Positions 8,387-17,434 of a stretch of 47,327 bases of DNA are shown one piece after another. The translations under genes and the position numbers were made by a program. The notes under the pieces are model-generated. The model did no database searches and was not told the origin of the DNA. It saw only the letters and a list, made by a program, of their open reading frames with translations. Each line of letters begins with the position of its first letter. The stretch's first letter is position 1. The stretch comes from a virus, in IMG/VR virus record IMGVR_UViG_3300046737_000121, positions 1 to 47,327 of that record. One strand, 5' to 3'.

Positions 8387-8818
8387 TTACTCGTCGCCGC
8401 TGTTGCCCTTGTTGGCCTGCTTCTTCTCACGCTCCGCGGCCGCTTCGGCCTTCGTCCGCTTGGCTTCCTCGGCCTTGATTTCCTTCAGCTTGGCGTTGTT
8501 CGCGTCCGCTTCGGCCTTCTCCTTGTCCGCGGCCTTTTTCTCCTGAATGCCGACGATGAACTCGTACACCCGGCTCTTGTCCGTGGTCGAAAGCTCCGCG
8601 ACCATGTTCATCAGCGTGTGTTCCTCGAATGCCGGCTTCATCTTCCACTCGTCCGGGTTGGCTTTCCCCTCTGCCACCGTGTACACGCCCGGATTGCTCT
8701 TGAGGTAGGCGTTTCCCAGCTCGTCCGGAATCTCACAATCCGGGGTGAACGTGTACACCGTGGCCCCCTTCTTGATCGTGTGGGGCAACGGGATGTGTTT
8801 CGCTACTCGCAGTTTCAT
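8387..8818 (-). CDS. small late protein with charged coiled-coil tail
   Basis: 143 residues from the ATG at 8818; an in-frame ATG at 8878 would add 20 unlikely residues across a GC hairpin. The N-terminal half (about 1-90) is a compact mixed domain. Residues about 95-143 are almost only Ala, Glu and Lys (KKAADKEKAEADANNAKL, then AEREKKQANKGN), a strong helix or coiled coil. It follows the 86-residue gene after a gap of about 120 bases. That gap (8819-8937) holds a GC hairpin at 8857-8872, the 10-mer GGGATGATTA twice, and no gene I can support. Role unknown; a head accessory or assembly protein is possible. Confidence 0.5.
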   Translation of the reverse strand: MKLRVAKHIPLPHTIKKGATVYTFTPDCEIPDELGNAYLKSNPGVYTVAEGKANPDEWKMKPAFEEHTLMNMVAELSTTDKSRVYEFIVGIQEKKAADKEKAEADANNAKLKEIKAEEAKRTKAEAAAEREKKQANKGNSGDE

Positions 8819-8937
8819 GTGATACGTTTCTCCATTTCCTGGGGGATGATTAAACCCCCGCCCCGCGGCGGGCCACAACCTCCCCCATTGGAGTCGTGAC
8901 CCGCTGGTGCGGATTGGGGATGATTACAGCGTGGCGC

Positions 8938-9198
8938 TTACGTCTGGGTCCACGTGCCGTTCGCACCGCTTCCCACCGCGAGGGTTTTCACCCAGGTGTC
9001 GCCGTTGGTGGTGTCGGTGAGGACGGACCCGTTCGGGGCGCTGTCGAACAGCGTGGAAGGCGCTCCCGCGTACCAGATGAGGTGGACCACCCCGGCGCTC
9101 CCCTGCATCGGGAAGATGTAGCTGGTGGCGGGGTAGCTGTACGCTGCCTCGTAATCCACCGGCTCCGGGACGTGGGTGAGCAGTTGATTGTTTGCCAT
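8938..9198 (-). CDS. small late protein, possible capsid decoration
   Basis: 86 residues with an AAGGAG site before the ATG. The sequence is beta-rich with many Gly, Thr and aromatic residues (YSYPATSYIFPMQGSAGVVH, then GSGANGTWTQT at the end) and has no helix-forming stretch of note. A short beta protein two genes after the capsid is often a decoration protein; that is position-based inference only. Confidence 0.5.
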   Translation of the reverse strand: MANNQLLTHVPEPVDYEAAYSYPATSYIFPMQGSAGVVHLIWYAGAPSTLFDSAPNGSVLTDTTNGDTWVKTLAVGSGANGTWTQT

Positions 9199-9259
9199 CG
9201 TGATGTTCTCCTTCGGTTCGTTGTTTCGTCGTGTCGTGAATTAGCCCTGGACCGCTGAC

Positions 9260-9739
9260 CTACCGCACGTCCTTTGCAGGAATGTGGTAATAGCACCGGA
9301 CGTGCATCCAGAGCTTGTTCGAGCTGGTGAGGGTGTTGCCCGCGGCCAAAGCCAAGAGCTTCACCTTCAGGAGGTCCGAGGCCGCGTAGGCGCTCCGTGG
9401 GAGTAGATATGTCCCCAGCCCCGCCGCGTCAACGGTATCGACCGCGGTGTAGCTCGAGTACCCACTTCCCATGAAGTTGACCGACCAAGAGTAAATCGTC
9501 TTGATCGAATCGCCTGTCGCGGTTGCCCGCCACTCGATACGTACCGAATCCGGTCGTACCCCCGTGAGGTCCGGCGTGTTGCTCCCGCCGTATTCCAGCG
9601 GAATGACCACGGAGGTGTCGGCTTCGTTGTTCGTGATCGTGTTGTTGGCTACCACCTGGTAGTCCATCGTCACGATCTGCGCGTTCATGGACACCGCCCC
9701 CAGAAGGAGCAGCGCCATGATGAGGATGAAGTTTCTCAT
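9260..9739 (-). CDS. exported late protein of unknown function
   Basis: 159 residues, immediately downstream of the capsid gene and with an AAGGA site. The first 20 residues are a signal peptide (MRNFILIMALLLLGAVSMNA then Gln). The mature part of about 139 residues is a beta-rich domain with one proline-Asp turn (VRPDSVRIEW) and ends CYYHIPAKDVR. Its position is that of a decoration protein, but a Sec signal would send it out of the cytoplasm where heads assemble. Either it acts in the envelope or the signal segment serves another purpose. Confidence 0.55.
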   Translation of the reverse strand: MRNFILIMALLLLGAVSMNAQIVTMDYQVVANNTITNNEADTSVVIPLEYGGSNTPDLTGVRPDSVRIEWRATATGDSIKTIYSWSVNFMGSGYSSYTAVDTVDAAGLGTYLLPRSAYAASDLLKVKLLALAAGNTLTSSNKLWMHVRCYYHIPAKDVR

Positions 9740-9761
9740 GGTGTCTGTTGTCCTTTCCGGG

Positions 9762-11090
9762 TTAGACGTAGGTGAGCGCGTAGGGCGAATAGGTCGCCCC
9801 GACCAGCGAGGACGTGTTTTCCCAGAAGTCCCCCGCCGACAGCCCGGAGATGAGGCCCAGGGTGTCGTAGGTTTCGTTCCGGACGCAGGACTTGATCATG
9901 TCCAGCGCGAGGCCCTGCCAATTCATGTAGTCCTCGTCGTCGTCCTTCAGGCTCATTTCTTCGCCCGTGGCCAGCGACAGCATGGATTGGCCGCACAGAA
10001 TCGCCACCGCCTTGTTGCCGGTGTCGAACGTGCTGATCGCGTTCCCCGTGAAATGCCCAGCCGCACGCTCCGCAGCGGTCGGCCTCGGTCCGTACTCCAC
10101 CTTCCCGGACGTGACGTTGCCGTCATCCGCGTTGGTGTAGGCGCACCAGAGCATGTTGTCCACGTAGATCACCGCGCCGTCGATGTAGCACATGGCCCCG
10201 TTGCCCAGCGGGCTGTTGGCCATGTCCGTGATCGTGAGGCTCTGCGCGAGGGTCACGAACTCCGGGTCCTGACGGAGCTGATTCCACTGCGCGTCCTTGA
10301 TCCAGACGGGGTAGAACGGAAATCCGTTCTTGGTGACGATCGGCCGGATTTTCTTCCGGGGCGCTTCCTGGACGAGGTTGCGGATGAACGCCACCGTCAT
10401 CTTGTCGGAGGCCACGTTCGTGAGGCCGTCCAGCGCCGTTGCCACCGCGGATTCGTACCCGGACGTTCCGGGCCGTCCACCGGCGTAGCCCACTTCGCCC
10501 GAACCCGCGACGAAGAAGTTGGGATGGCTCACCCGGGCCTGTCCCAGCCCGCCGTTGACCACCGGGGCGATGATCTCCTGGCTGTACCCCGCCAGAATCG
10601 CCTCGAGGATGCACGACGGCATGAAGTTCTGATACCACTCCATGAGCTGGTTCGACCCGCTGAAGATCGCCTGCCGCGCCCACTGCTTGATCTTCTGGCG
10701 CTCGTAGCCGGTGGGAGGCGTGTAGCCCTTCCTCCAGCGGTTGATCTTCACGGGACGGAAGCCGTATTTCGCGGTTTCCTCCTTGCCGCGGAGCGCCTTG
10801 TCCCCGAAGATGGGCAGGCCGTCGAGGACCGCCCTGATCGGGATGAGCATGTCGGTGCGGCCTTCCTGGATGAAGGCATCCACGGTTTCGACCGGTGCGC
10901 CGCTCCAGCGCGGGCCGTTCGGACCCTGCGCCACCACCTGATCCGCGGTGGAACCTCCCCCGTTCTTGATGTAGTTGGGGGCAATCCACTGCGCGAACCG
11001 GCTGACGTTGTACTGCTGCCGGCGCATTTTCTCCCCGAGCAAGGTCCGCAGCTCGGGATTGCCGGACAGATCGAATAATGCTACTGCCAT
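9762..11090 (-). CDS. major capsid protein, DUF4043 (HK97-fold) type
   Basis: 442 residues. The pattern matches what I know of the DUF4043 capsid family. A region GDKALRGKEETAKYG (about 95-110) is followed by an Arg-rich strand and a helix of the type RQAIFSG. Then comes the helix pair before KKIRPIVTKNGFPFYPVWI (about 245-265), where relatives have RPI-x-x-x-G-x-x-x-Y-x-x-F. DPEFVTLAQ and DGAVIYVDNMLW complete the family order. The protein forms the icosahedral shell. It directly follows the scaffold gene and has an AAGGAG site nine bases from the ATG. Confidence 0.8.
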   Translation of the reverse strand: MAVALFDLSGNPELRTLLGEKMRRQQYNVSRFAQWIAPNYIKNGGGSTADQVVAQGPNGPRWSGAPVETVDAFIQEGRTDMLIPIRAVLDGLPIFGDKALRGKEETAKYGFRPVKINRWRKGYTPPTGYERQKIKQWARQAIFSGSNQLMEWYQNFMPSCILEAILAGYSQEIIAPVVNGGLGQARVSHPNFFVAGSGEVGYAGGRPGTSGYESAVATALDGLTNVASDKMTVAFIRNLVQEAPRKKIRPIVTKNGFPFYPVWIKDAQWNQLRQDPEFVTLAQSLTITDMANSPLGNGAMCYIDGAVIYVDNMLWCAYTNADDGNVTSGKVEYGPRPTAAERAAGHFTGNAISTFDTGNKAVAILCGQSMLSLATGEEMSLKDDDEDYMNWQGLALDMIKSCVRNETYDTLGLISGLSAGDFWENTSSLVGATYSPYALTYV

Positions 11091-11131
11091 GTGCGTAATC
11101 TCCTTGAGTTATTTGCCGTTCCGGCCCACAT

Positions 11132-12337
11132 TTATCCGGGCCGTTGGGCAATTCCATTGATGGCCGCGTCGAGGTCCGCGTCCCCCAGCCCCCGCACCTG
11201 GTTCGGGTCGTTCAGCGTGACCTTGCGGTCCGCGCCTCCGGTCCGACCGGGGATGGTGACGGTGGATGCTGACCCTACGGCCCGTTGTTGAAGGTCGTTG
11301 AGCGTTTTCCGGTGGGCTTCCTGACCGGCGTGCGTACCCTGGAGGTTGATGCGTGCCGCCATGTCGTCGAAGTTGTTGGCGAGGAAGTACCGTTTCACGG
11401 CATCTTTCACCGGATACGGGATTCCCGCGTTGTCCTTCAAGCTCATGGGGTCCTTCAGGGCCGCGTCGAGAATCGCGTCCATCTTGGCTTGGTCCATCCC
11501 CAGCTGGTACTTCTCGTTCGCCAGCTTGATGAACTCCAGCCCCTCGGACCGCGCCGTGTCGAACGCGCCCTGCTCACCTTTGTGAGCGCTGACGTATTCG
11601 CGCATGGTCTTTTTGACGTTGCCGTCAACCTCCCGGGCCGCTGCCCGGAAGTCCATGTACAGCGGCGGGTCCTCGATGCGGAGCGCCTCGATCTGCGCCT
11701 CGGTCTTGGGAAACGGGATGTTCCGCTTCTCAAACTCCTTCACGATGGGATGGCGCAACAGCCCCTGGCCCAGCTCGACCTTATAATACTTCCCCAGCGC
11801 CTCCCTGTCCTCGGGGGCCAGGTCGGCGTAGATGGCATTATCGTCGTTGGAGGCTGACCCAGAACCCTCGGCCGCATTCCCGGCTCCGGTGTTCTTCCCT
11901 GCCTCCAGCTGGGCGTTGTAGCTGTCGCGCATCTTCGCGTAGGTGGCTTCGACCTTCGACCAATCGCCGGAGGCCTTCGCCTGTTCGATCAGCGGGGCCA
12001 GGAGGTAGTCGGGGGCGTTGACCTGCTTGCCAATCTCCCCAACCCCTTTCTCCAGCTCGTCCGCGCTCTTGAACCTTCCCGCCAGGAGTTTTTCACCCTG
12101 TCCGGGGGCCGGGGCGGTTTGGCCGGCTGCGGCAGGGGGCGTTGCGCTTCCGGGGGCGGGTGCGGCTGCTCCCGCCTCTGAACCCGTGGCCGCGGGAGGT
12201 GCGCCCGTGGGCGGCTCCTGTGCGGTGGGTGCGTCGGTCGGGGTGTCGCTTGCGCCGGTGGAGGCGATTGCCGAAATCTGTTGGTCAAGCTGTTCGCTCG
12301 ACAGGTCTTGCACGTTCGTGTTCTCGTCACCGTTCAT
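11132..12337 (-). CDS. scaffolding protein, candidate
   Basis: 401 residues between portal and capsid, the usual place of the scaffold. Residues 1-100 are low-complexity, rich in Ala, Pro, Thr and Gly (disordered). The middle and end are highly charged and helical (KEFEKRNIPFPKTEAQIEAL, DAALKDPMSLKD). The last 30 residues carry basic sequence of the kind that binds capsid subunits. The start has AGGAGA upstream. Scaffolds are rarely recognisable by sequence; order and composition carry the call. Confidence 0.7.
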   Translation of the reverse strand: MNGDENTNVQDLSSEQLDQQISAIASTGASDTPTDAPTAQEPPTGAPPAATGSEAGAAAPAPGSATPPAAAGQTAPAPGQGEKLLAGRFKSADELEKGVGEIGKQVNAPDYLLAPLIEQAKASGDWSKVEATYAKMRDSYNAQLEAGKNTGAGNAAEGSGSASNDDNAIYADLAPEDREALGKYYKVELGQGLLRHPIVKEFEKRNIPFPKTEAQIEALRIEDPPLYMDFRAAAREVDGNVKKTMREYVSAHKGEQGAFDTARSEGLEFIKLANEKYQLGMDQAKMDAILDAALKDPMSLKDNAGIPYPVKDAVKRYFLANNFDDMAARINLQGTHAGQEAHRKTLNDLQQRAVGSASTVTIPGRTGGADRKVTLNDPNQVRGLGDADLDAAINGIAQRPG

Positions 12338-12350
12338 GGGGGTGTATCTC

Positions 12351-14348
12351 CTATCGTGTTGGGGGTCCAGCCGGCGCTGCCGCTTTCGGGGGCGCTGCTG
12401 GTGTTATGAGGTCTTTGGCCTGCTGGGCCATCTGCATCCGGGCCTGCGTTTCTGCGATCTGGGCGCTGCGCTGCTGTTCCATCTGCGTCACCCCGATGCG
12501 GTCCTGGATGAACTTCGCAATTTTCTTCCCTTCCGGCACGCCCATGTTCTGGAAGATGAGCGAGGCCACGTACTCCTTCGTGATCGGGTCCGATATGAGT
12601 TGGACCCCATCGGCCATCTTGGCCACCACTTCCTCACGCTGGGATTCCCCCAGGGCCTGCATATCCGGCTTGAAATCGAACTCGCTTTTCGTAATGTCGT
12701 TCTTCACCCCTTCGAGGGTCTGCTGGTTCAGCACCAGCCAATACGGGTCCCCCTCGTCGTTCAGGAGGCGCACCATCCGCTCGAACGGCATGAACACCTG
12801 AAGCTCCTTGAACGTGTACCGAAACACCCCGCTCATAAACTCCTGCATGTTGTCGAAAAAATGGGCCGTCATTATCTCGCTGTTGGCCGCACGTTCCTTG
12901 AACAACCTGCCGCTCTCCCCGGCGCTCTCCTGGTAGCCGCGGGCGTTCGGGGAGATCCCGGAGATGACTTCGTGCAGGTCCTTCCCTTCCTCGCTCATCA
13001 CCTTCAACATGTTGAACACTTCCGGCTGGGGGTGGGCGCGTTTGGGCGCATCCCCCTTCGTCACCTTGAAAAAACGGATGACATTGCGCTTTTTCGAGGT
13101 CCACGCCTCCAGGTCCTCCTTGTCGATGCTGTTCTTCGGCGCGTCGATGCCCGGATTCACGCTGTCCATTGCCACCTCGAGGGCGGTCATCTGGCGCTGA
13201 TTGAAGAAATCGGTGGGCGCAATCAGCGCGTCCATCACCGACCGGCTCTTGGTCACGTCCGGGTGGAAATCGTAGCACAGAACCCATTTGATCGAATACG
13301 CAGACTTCTGGACCGGGTAGGGCATCTCCATCACGAAACGGTCCTTCAACAGCGCCGGCACGCTCACCGTGATGTAATACAGCTCGGTCGTGACCTCCTG
13401 GGTGAAGCTTCCGGGGGAGGATGCGGCCAGCTTCTGCGCCACCACGGCCTCGTCCTGCTGCGCGTCCGGGGTCATGGGCAATTCCTCGACGTTGCCCATG
13501 ATGGGGTCCACCATGTACTTCTTCGTCACCATGCGCCGGTCGTGCCACTCGATGCACCGGTACAGGCCTTCCTGCGCGTTCACCAGGTCGCTTATCAGCC
13601 CCTCGCGCTGGCGGGCCTTGTTGTCCGCGCTCCAATTCGATTCGGTGAAATTCCAATTCATAATGCGGTCGAACCAGCTGCGGGCCTTCCCCCACAAGGA
13701 TACGCTGGCCCCTTCGTAGGCTGCGGCCTCGGAGCGGATCAGGTCGATGGTCGGCTGGTCGAGGTATTTCTTGTAAATCTGGATAATCTCGTCTGCCGTC
13801 AACATCGGGCTGTACGAGAGGTGCTTGCAATCCTTCTGGTCAATCCGCTTTGCGTCCGTGTCGAACATGCACAGGAACGGGTCCAGCCGGCTGGTGTAGT
13901 GATTCCCCTCCGGGTCGTCCCGGTAGTGGTAGTAATTCGTCACGAATCCAACCCCACCGATCGCTGCGTCGAGGCCTGCCGCGGCCATCTCGTTGTACCC
14001 GCTGCATCCCTCCATTGCCCAATCGTTGACCAGGCTCGAAATCATCGGGGCGCTCTCCACGTCATCGGGACTCATGGGGACCGCCTTGATCTTCGTGGTA
14101 TCGCGCTTCAGCTTGCCGGCGAGGTACAGGATGGTCTGATTCGGCAGCTGGAACTCGAGGGCCGGCCTGCGGTCCTCGGCCAGCTGTTCGCGGGCCTTCT
14201 GGGTCAGCATGTCCCCAATCGAATACCGGTATGCCTTGTACTGCTTCTCCCGAAACTCCCGCCAGCGGTGCTGCATGGCGGTCCACGCGGCCGTCAGGCC
14301 TGCCACGCGGTCGGTCAGGGGATTCGGTATGGTCGGGTCGTAGGGCAT
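12351..14348 (-). CDS. portal protein, P22-like
   Basis: 665 residues, close to P22 gp1 (725). The N-terminal helix with WREFREKQYKAYR and the segment QLAEDRRPALEFQLPNQTI (about 55-75) are the usual opening of P22-type portals. GGVGFVTNYYHYRDDPEG (about 120-140) and DPFLCMFDTDAKRIDQKDCK are also typical. A long helical wing and barrel follow, and the protein ends in a Gln/Ala/Pro-rich tail. The twelve-subunit portal is the DNA gate and the motor docking site. The ATG overlaps the preceding stop in a TAATG. Confidence 0.85.
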   Translation of the reverse strand: MPYDPTIPNPLTDRVAGLTAAWTAMQHRWREFREKQYKAYRYSIGDMLTQKAREQLAEDRRPALEFQLPNQTILYLAGKLKRDTTKIKAVPMSPDDVESAPMISSLVNDWAMEGCSGYNEMAAAGLDAAIGGVGFVTNYYHYRDDPEGNHYTSRLDPFLCMFDTDAKRIDQKDCKHLSYSPMLTADEIIQIYKKYLDQPTIDLIRSEAAAYEGASVSLWGKARSWFDRIMNWNFTESNWSADNKARQREGLISDLVNAQEGLYRCIEWHDRRMVTKKYMVDPIMGNVEELPMTPDAQQDEAVVAQKLAASSPGSFTQEVTTELYYITVSVPALLKDRFVMEMPYPVQKSAYSIKWVLCYDFHPDVTKSRSVMDALIAPTDFFNQRQMTALEVAMDSVNPGIDAPKNSIDKEDLEAWTSKKRNVIRFFKVTKGDAPKRAHPQPEVFNMLKVMSEEGKDLHEVISGISPNARGYQESAGESGRLFKERAANSEIMTAHFFDNMQEFMSGVFRYTFKELQVFMPFERMVRLLNDEGDPYWLVLNQQTLEGVKNDITKSEFDFKPDMQALGESQREEVVAKMADGVQLISDPITKEYVASLIFQNMGVPEGKKIAKFIQDRIGVTQMEQQRSAQIAETQARMQMAQQAKDLITPAAPPKAAAPAGPPTR

Positions 14349-14671
14349 TACGCGAGCGCCTTACCTTCAACCCCGCGGGCCTTGCGCTCGGCGGTGCGCT
14401 TCTCGAGCTGCTCCAGCGCGTCCTTCAAAAGCTCGGTCGCAATCTCGTTCTCGGCGCAGGGGAATTTCTCCCCCAAAGCCGTCAGCCGGTGAATGAGCAT
14501 CTTCAGGACTTCCTCATTCGTCGTGCCGTTGTACACGGTCCGCAGCACGCCGGACCCCTGTTGCGCGGTCGGGTCCAGCTCCTTCTTGATGAAACGGACG
14601 TGATGCCCCTCGCCTCCAGAGTCCTCGAAGTAGTCCAGCTCGTAATGGTGGTGTTCGTCAATAACCCGCAT
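14348..14671 (-). CDS. small protein upstream of the portal, unknown function
   Basis: 107 residues with an AAGGA site. N-terminal strands (DEHHHYELDYFEDSG) lead to a C-terminal helical half (EVLKMLIHRLTALGEKFPC, LLKDALEQLEKRTAERKAR). Translationally coupled to the portal gene. Many P22-like and marine podoviruses carry a small helical gene here; I do not know its function. Confidence 0.6.
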   Translation of the reverse strand: MRVIDEHHHYELDYFEDSGGEGHHVRFIKKELDPTAQQGSGVLRTVYNGTTNEEVLKMLIHRLTALGEKFPCAENEIATELLKDALEQLEKRTAERKARGVEGKALA

Positions 14672-14849
14672 GGGGGGAGCGTCCTTTCTTTGGTTTGACT
14701 TTCTTCGCGTGATGTTTCCCGGTCACCGGCGCCTGTCCGGGCTTCCGCATGCTGTTGTAGGTCGCGGCCCCGATCCGCTGGGCCTCGTCGTAGCTCACCC
14801 CTGGCTTGCCGGCCAGCTTGTCCCGTATCCGCTCGTACATCTTCGGCAT
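14658..14849 (-). CDS. small basic protein of unknown function
   Basis: 63 residues. The first half (KMYERIRDKLAGKPGVSYDE) resembles the short helical motif found in many phage proteins of the kind KMY-x(2)-I-x(3)-G, and the end is very basic (GKHHAKKVKPKKGRS). It could bind DNA or RNA. It overlaps the next gene by 14 bases and has a GGGAGTAAGG upstream. Confidence 0.55.
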   Translation of the reverse strand: MPKMYERIRDKLAGKPGVSYDEAQRIGAATYNSMRKPGQAPVTGKHHAKKVKPKKGRSPHAGY

Positions 14850-14853
14850 GGCC

Positions 14854-15057
14854 TTACTCCCGTGGTTTTGGAATCATGTACCCGACCACCACCAGGAGGC
14901 CGGAATAAATACCCTTCGCAATATCGTACAGAAAGCCCCGCGTTTCGGCGCTCATGGACCCCGGACCCCAAACAAACGCCGCCGCGTAGGGCAGCAGCAC
15001 CATCGCCGCCATCGTGTACGTCAGCACGTAGAGGATATGCTTGACCGCTGGGTCCAT
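14854..15057 (-). CDS. small membrane protein with two hydrophobic segments (holin-like)
   Basis: 67 residues from the ATG at 15057, which overlaps the previous stop codon. Two hydrophobic segments are visible, about residues 9-30 (YVLTYTMAAMVLLPYAAAFV) and 45-62 (GIYSGLLVVVGYMIP), with a short polar link. Size and topology fit a class II holin, but it sits between terminase and portal, away from the lysis genes. A membrane anchor with another role is equally possible. Confidence 0.55.
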   Translation of the reverse strand: MDPAVKHILYVLTYTMAAMVLLPYAAAFVWGPGSMSAETRGFLYDIAKGIYSGLLVVVGYMIPKPRE

Positions 15058-15263
15058 CAATTCATCCCGATCTGGCCGCGCTCGTAATACTTACTGCGGT
15101 CCATACAATTCGTCCACCAGACGCTGCCGTCCCTCGCCTTCCATGTGTCGGCCCACATCTTCGTAGGCATCCGGTACACGAAAAACGGCATCTTGATGTT
15201 GTTGCCGTAGTCCTCCGCGACCAGGCGATAGAAATGGGCGCTCACACGTCCCCCGGTGACCAT
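15057..15263 (-). CDS. small protein of unknown function next to the large terminase
   Basis: 68 residues, overlapping the terminase end by 22 bases. It is rich in aromatic and basic residues (FYRLVAEDYGNNIKMPFFVY, WKARDGSVWWTNCMDR), a composition suggesting a small folded domain. No motif recognised. Confidence 0.5.
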   Translation of the reverse strand: MVTGGRVSAHFYRLVAEDYGNNIKMPFFVYRMPTKMWADTWKARDGSVWWTNCMDRSKYYERGQIGMN

Positions 15264-16765
15264 CCCCCGCCCGGGACGCTGGCGAGGGCCTGCTTCTTCA
15301 TCCTCGTCCTCCAGCTCTTGACCGCGGGGTCCTTCACCGCTCTTGTTGGCTTCCAGATGGCCATATCCCTGTACCGCTGCTCGTCCAGGGCGTGATCGGG
15401 GATGTTCGGGTCATTCCCCTTCCCTTTGATGTCCTCCACGTCCTTCTCGTCGTGGACCGCGCCGGCCATCTCGTCCAGGAACGGCTGGTTCATCCCCTCC
15501 CAGACGAAAAACTTGTTCTGGCTCATCATGTCCTTGACGGCCCACCAGCCCAGCACCCTGTCCGTCACGGCATGCTCCAACACCATCCCCTCGGCCTCGA
15601 AAGCGTCCTCGAACGTCACCTCGGAGCTGATTTCCTCCAGCTTCGTCCCAATGTAGAAAGCGTCCTCGCCGGCCACGATCATCGACGGCATACGCCCCTC
15701 GGTGTACGGGAAGCTCTTGATGCGCTCCTTGATCGCCTGGGCGTGTTGCCGGCTGTTCTTCTCCCGCACGTAATACGTGAACATCCGATGCTCGTTGCGG
15801 TCGTGGTCGATGGCCGACAGGCTGAAACTACACGGGCTGGTCCACCCCGGGTCCAGCGCCCCCACCAAATCCCAGCTCTGCGGGATGGGGAAAGGCTTCA
15901 CCACCTGCTTGCGCTCGAACATCTTGAAGAAATCCCCGCTGAAGGCGTACCAATCGTGTTCCAGGAGCGCCCGGGCGTAGAGCTTGCCCATCTGCCGCAC
16001 GCTGGCCCGGTGCAATCCTCGGTCCACGTAGGTGTTCTGCTCGAGGTAGCCCGGAATGTACAGCCGGTCGAGAGCGTCCTTCGTCCCCTCCGGGACCATT
16101 ATCCCCTTCGGGTTGATGTCCGGGTCCTCGTCGGCCAGATACCAGCGGGTTTCCCCCGGAGGCGTGCCGTCGATGAACCGCTTCCGGACCCACACCAGCC
16201 CCTCCCCGATGGGGTTGGTGCTGGAACGCACCCGCGGGGACAGATTCGGAATCTTCGAGCGACAGCGGGAGAACAGGTACAGGTACTGCGAGAGGATGAA
16301 CTGCGTCAGCTCGTCGAACCCCACGAATTGGTACTCGAAACCGTGGTGGTTGAATTTGTCGCGCTCGAGGGCGAGGTGGCAGCAGTAAATCCTGGCCCCG
16401 CCGCTGTAGCCCCGGTGGACCTGCCCCCCTTTCGTGTATCGGACCGGAAACCGGAAGCTTGGACCCGGATCACCCTTCGTACCCCCGGAGTATTTCGCCC
16501 CAAAGGTTTCGTCGAGGTACATGTCCTGCGCTTCCTCGATCACGTCCGCGAGGTGGTTGGCGTTGCGCCGGAAGATCACCCCACGGTACTGCGGGACCTC
16601 GATGGCCCACTTCCCCAGGGGGAGATACTTGAATTGCAGCCCGAGCGCGTCACGAACGAGCGCCCATGTCTTGCCCGGACCCGTTTCCCCGCCGAACAAC
16701 ACCTCGTACTCCAGCCGGCGCAGGTACTCGGTCTGCCCACCAGGAAGCGGCCCGTACTCGGTCAC
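15242..16765 (-). CDS. terL: terminase large subunit
   Basis: 507 residues from a GTG at 16765. I prefer this start because it overlaps the small-subunit stop in a GTGA and has GAGG six bases upstream; a longer frame reaches 16978 but would lie inside the neighbouring gene. The ATPase has a Walker A of unusual spelling (GGETGPGKT, 25-33) and a Walker B ending in acidic Asp151-Glu152 (QFVGFDELTQF). The nuclease half starts at LVGALDPGWTSPC with Asp305, the expected first metal ligand. The enzyme cuts concatemeric DNA and drives it into the head through the portal. Confidence 0.9.
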   Translation of the reverse strand: MTEYGPLPGGQTEYLRRLEYEVLFGGETGPGKTWALVRDALGLQFKYLPLGKWAIEVPQYRGVIFRRNANHLADVIEEAQDMYLDETFGAKYSGGTKGDPGPSFRFPVRYTKGGQVHRGYSGGARIYCCHLALERDKFNHHGFEYQFVGFDELTQFILSQYLYLFSRCRSKIPNLSPRVRSSTNPIGEGLVWVRKRFIDGTPPGETRWYLADEDPDINPKGIMVPEGTKDALDRLYIPGYLEQNTYVDRGLHRASVRQMGKLYARALLEHDWYAFSGDFFKMFERKQVVKPFPIPQSWDLVGALDPGWTSPCSFSLSAIDHDRNEHRMFTYYVREKNSRQHAQAIKERIKSFPYTEGRMPSMIVAGEDAFYIGTKLEEISSEVTFEDAFEAEGMVLEHAVTDRVLGWWAVKDMMSQNKFFVWEGMNQPFLDEMAGAVHDEKDVEDIKGKGNDPNIPDHALDEQRYRDMAIWKPTRAVKDPAVKSWRTRMKKQALASVPGGGWSPGDV

Positions 16766-16766
16766 A

Positions 16767-17429
16767 TCAGTCCTCGTCCTCGTCTGGATCGGTGTCCTCA
16801 TTGTCGCCGTGGCCGTTGGTAGGGACCAGAACAGCGTCAGCAACAACAGGAGGCAGAACGAGGTCCATCCGGACCGGTGCGCGTGTCGGCTCCGGGACCA
16901 TCTGAATGACCGCCCCCCGGCCCTCGAGGTTGTCCGGGTCGGGGAGAAGCCGCATGGCGTATATGGCGAGTTTTTCAAGTCCCTCGAGCTTGTTGTGCAT
17001 CCTGACCTTCAGCCGCCGCCCACCTTCGGTCTGAATATCCGTCACCTCGCTGATCGCCGCCAGAACGCTGTCCGGCAGCTTGTCGGAGGCCGTGTAGGTC
17101 ACATTGCCCTTTGCGTCCCATTTCAGCACGTCCGATATGCGCGATAGCGCGATTGCGCGGTATTCCCGAATCACATCCACCGGTCGAACGCCCAGCTCGT
17201 CGAAGCTCTTTTGCAGCCTCTCGTCGATGAACTCCCTTATCCGGGGTTTTACAAGGAGCTTCGGCCCCTCGCTGCTGGCCGTGTTGTACGTCACCCCAGG
17301 ACGCGCCCGGAGGTAGGCCTGCGTGGCGTTGAGGTCCACCAAGTACTCGAGAGCGAACACCACGTCCAGCGGGTGTAGCCCAGCTCTCGGTGCGCGTTTC
17401 GATTTCTTCGTACCTTTCGATTTTGCCAT
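16767..17429 (-). CDS. terS: terminase small subunit (Terminase_2 family)
   Basis: 220 residues from the ATG at 17429; a GTG sits just before it at 17432. The N-terminal region, about residues 19-70, has the Terminase_2 signature (FALEYLVDLNATQAYLRAR, then a helix-turn-helix and KPRIREFIDERL). It recognises the packaging site on the DNA and recruits the large subunit. The C terminus is an acidic tail (DEDED). The start lies only five bases after the T run of an intrinsic terminator, so there is no room for a normal ribosome site and translation probably depends on read-through RNA. Confidence 0.85.
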   Translation of the reverse strand: MAKSKGTKKSKRAPRAGLHPLDVVFALEYLVDLNATQAYLRARPGVTYNTASSEGPKLLVKPRIREFIDERLQKSFDELGVRPVDVIREYRAIALSRISDVLKWDAKGNVTYTASDKLPDSVLAAISEVTDIQTEGGRRLKVRMHNKLEGLEKLAIYAMRLLPDPDNLEGRGAVIQMVPEPTRAPVRMDLVLPPVVADAVLVPTNGHGDNEDTDPDEDED

Positions 17430-17434
17430 CACTT

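Noticed and set aside
12018-14492. Plus-strand ORF of 824 codons
   Set aside because: Covers the portal and scaffold genes in antisense; low-complexity composition and no ribosome site.
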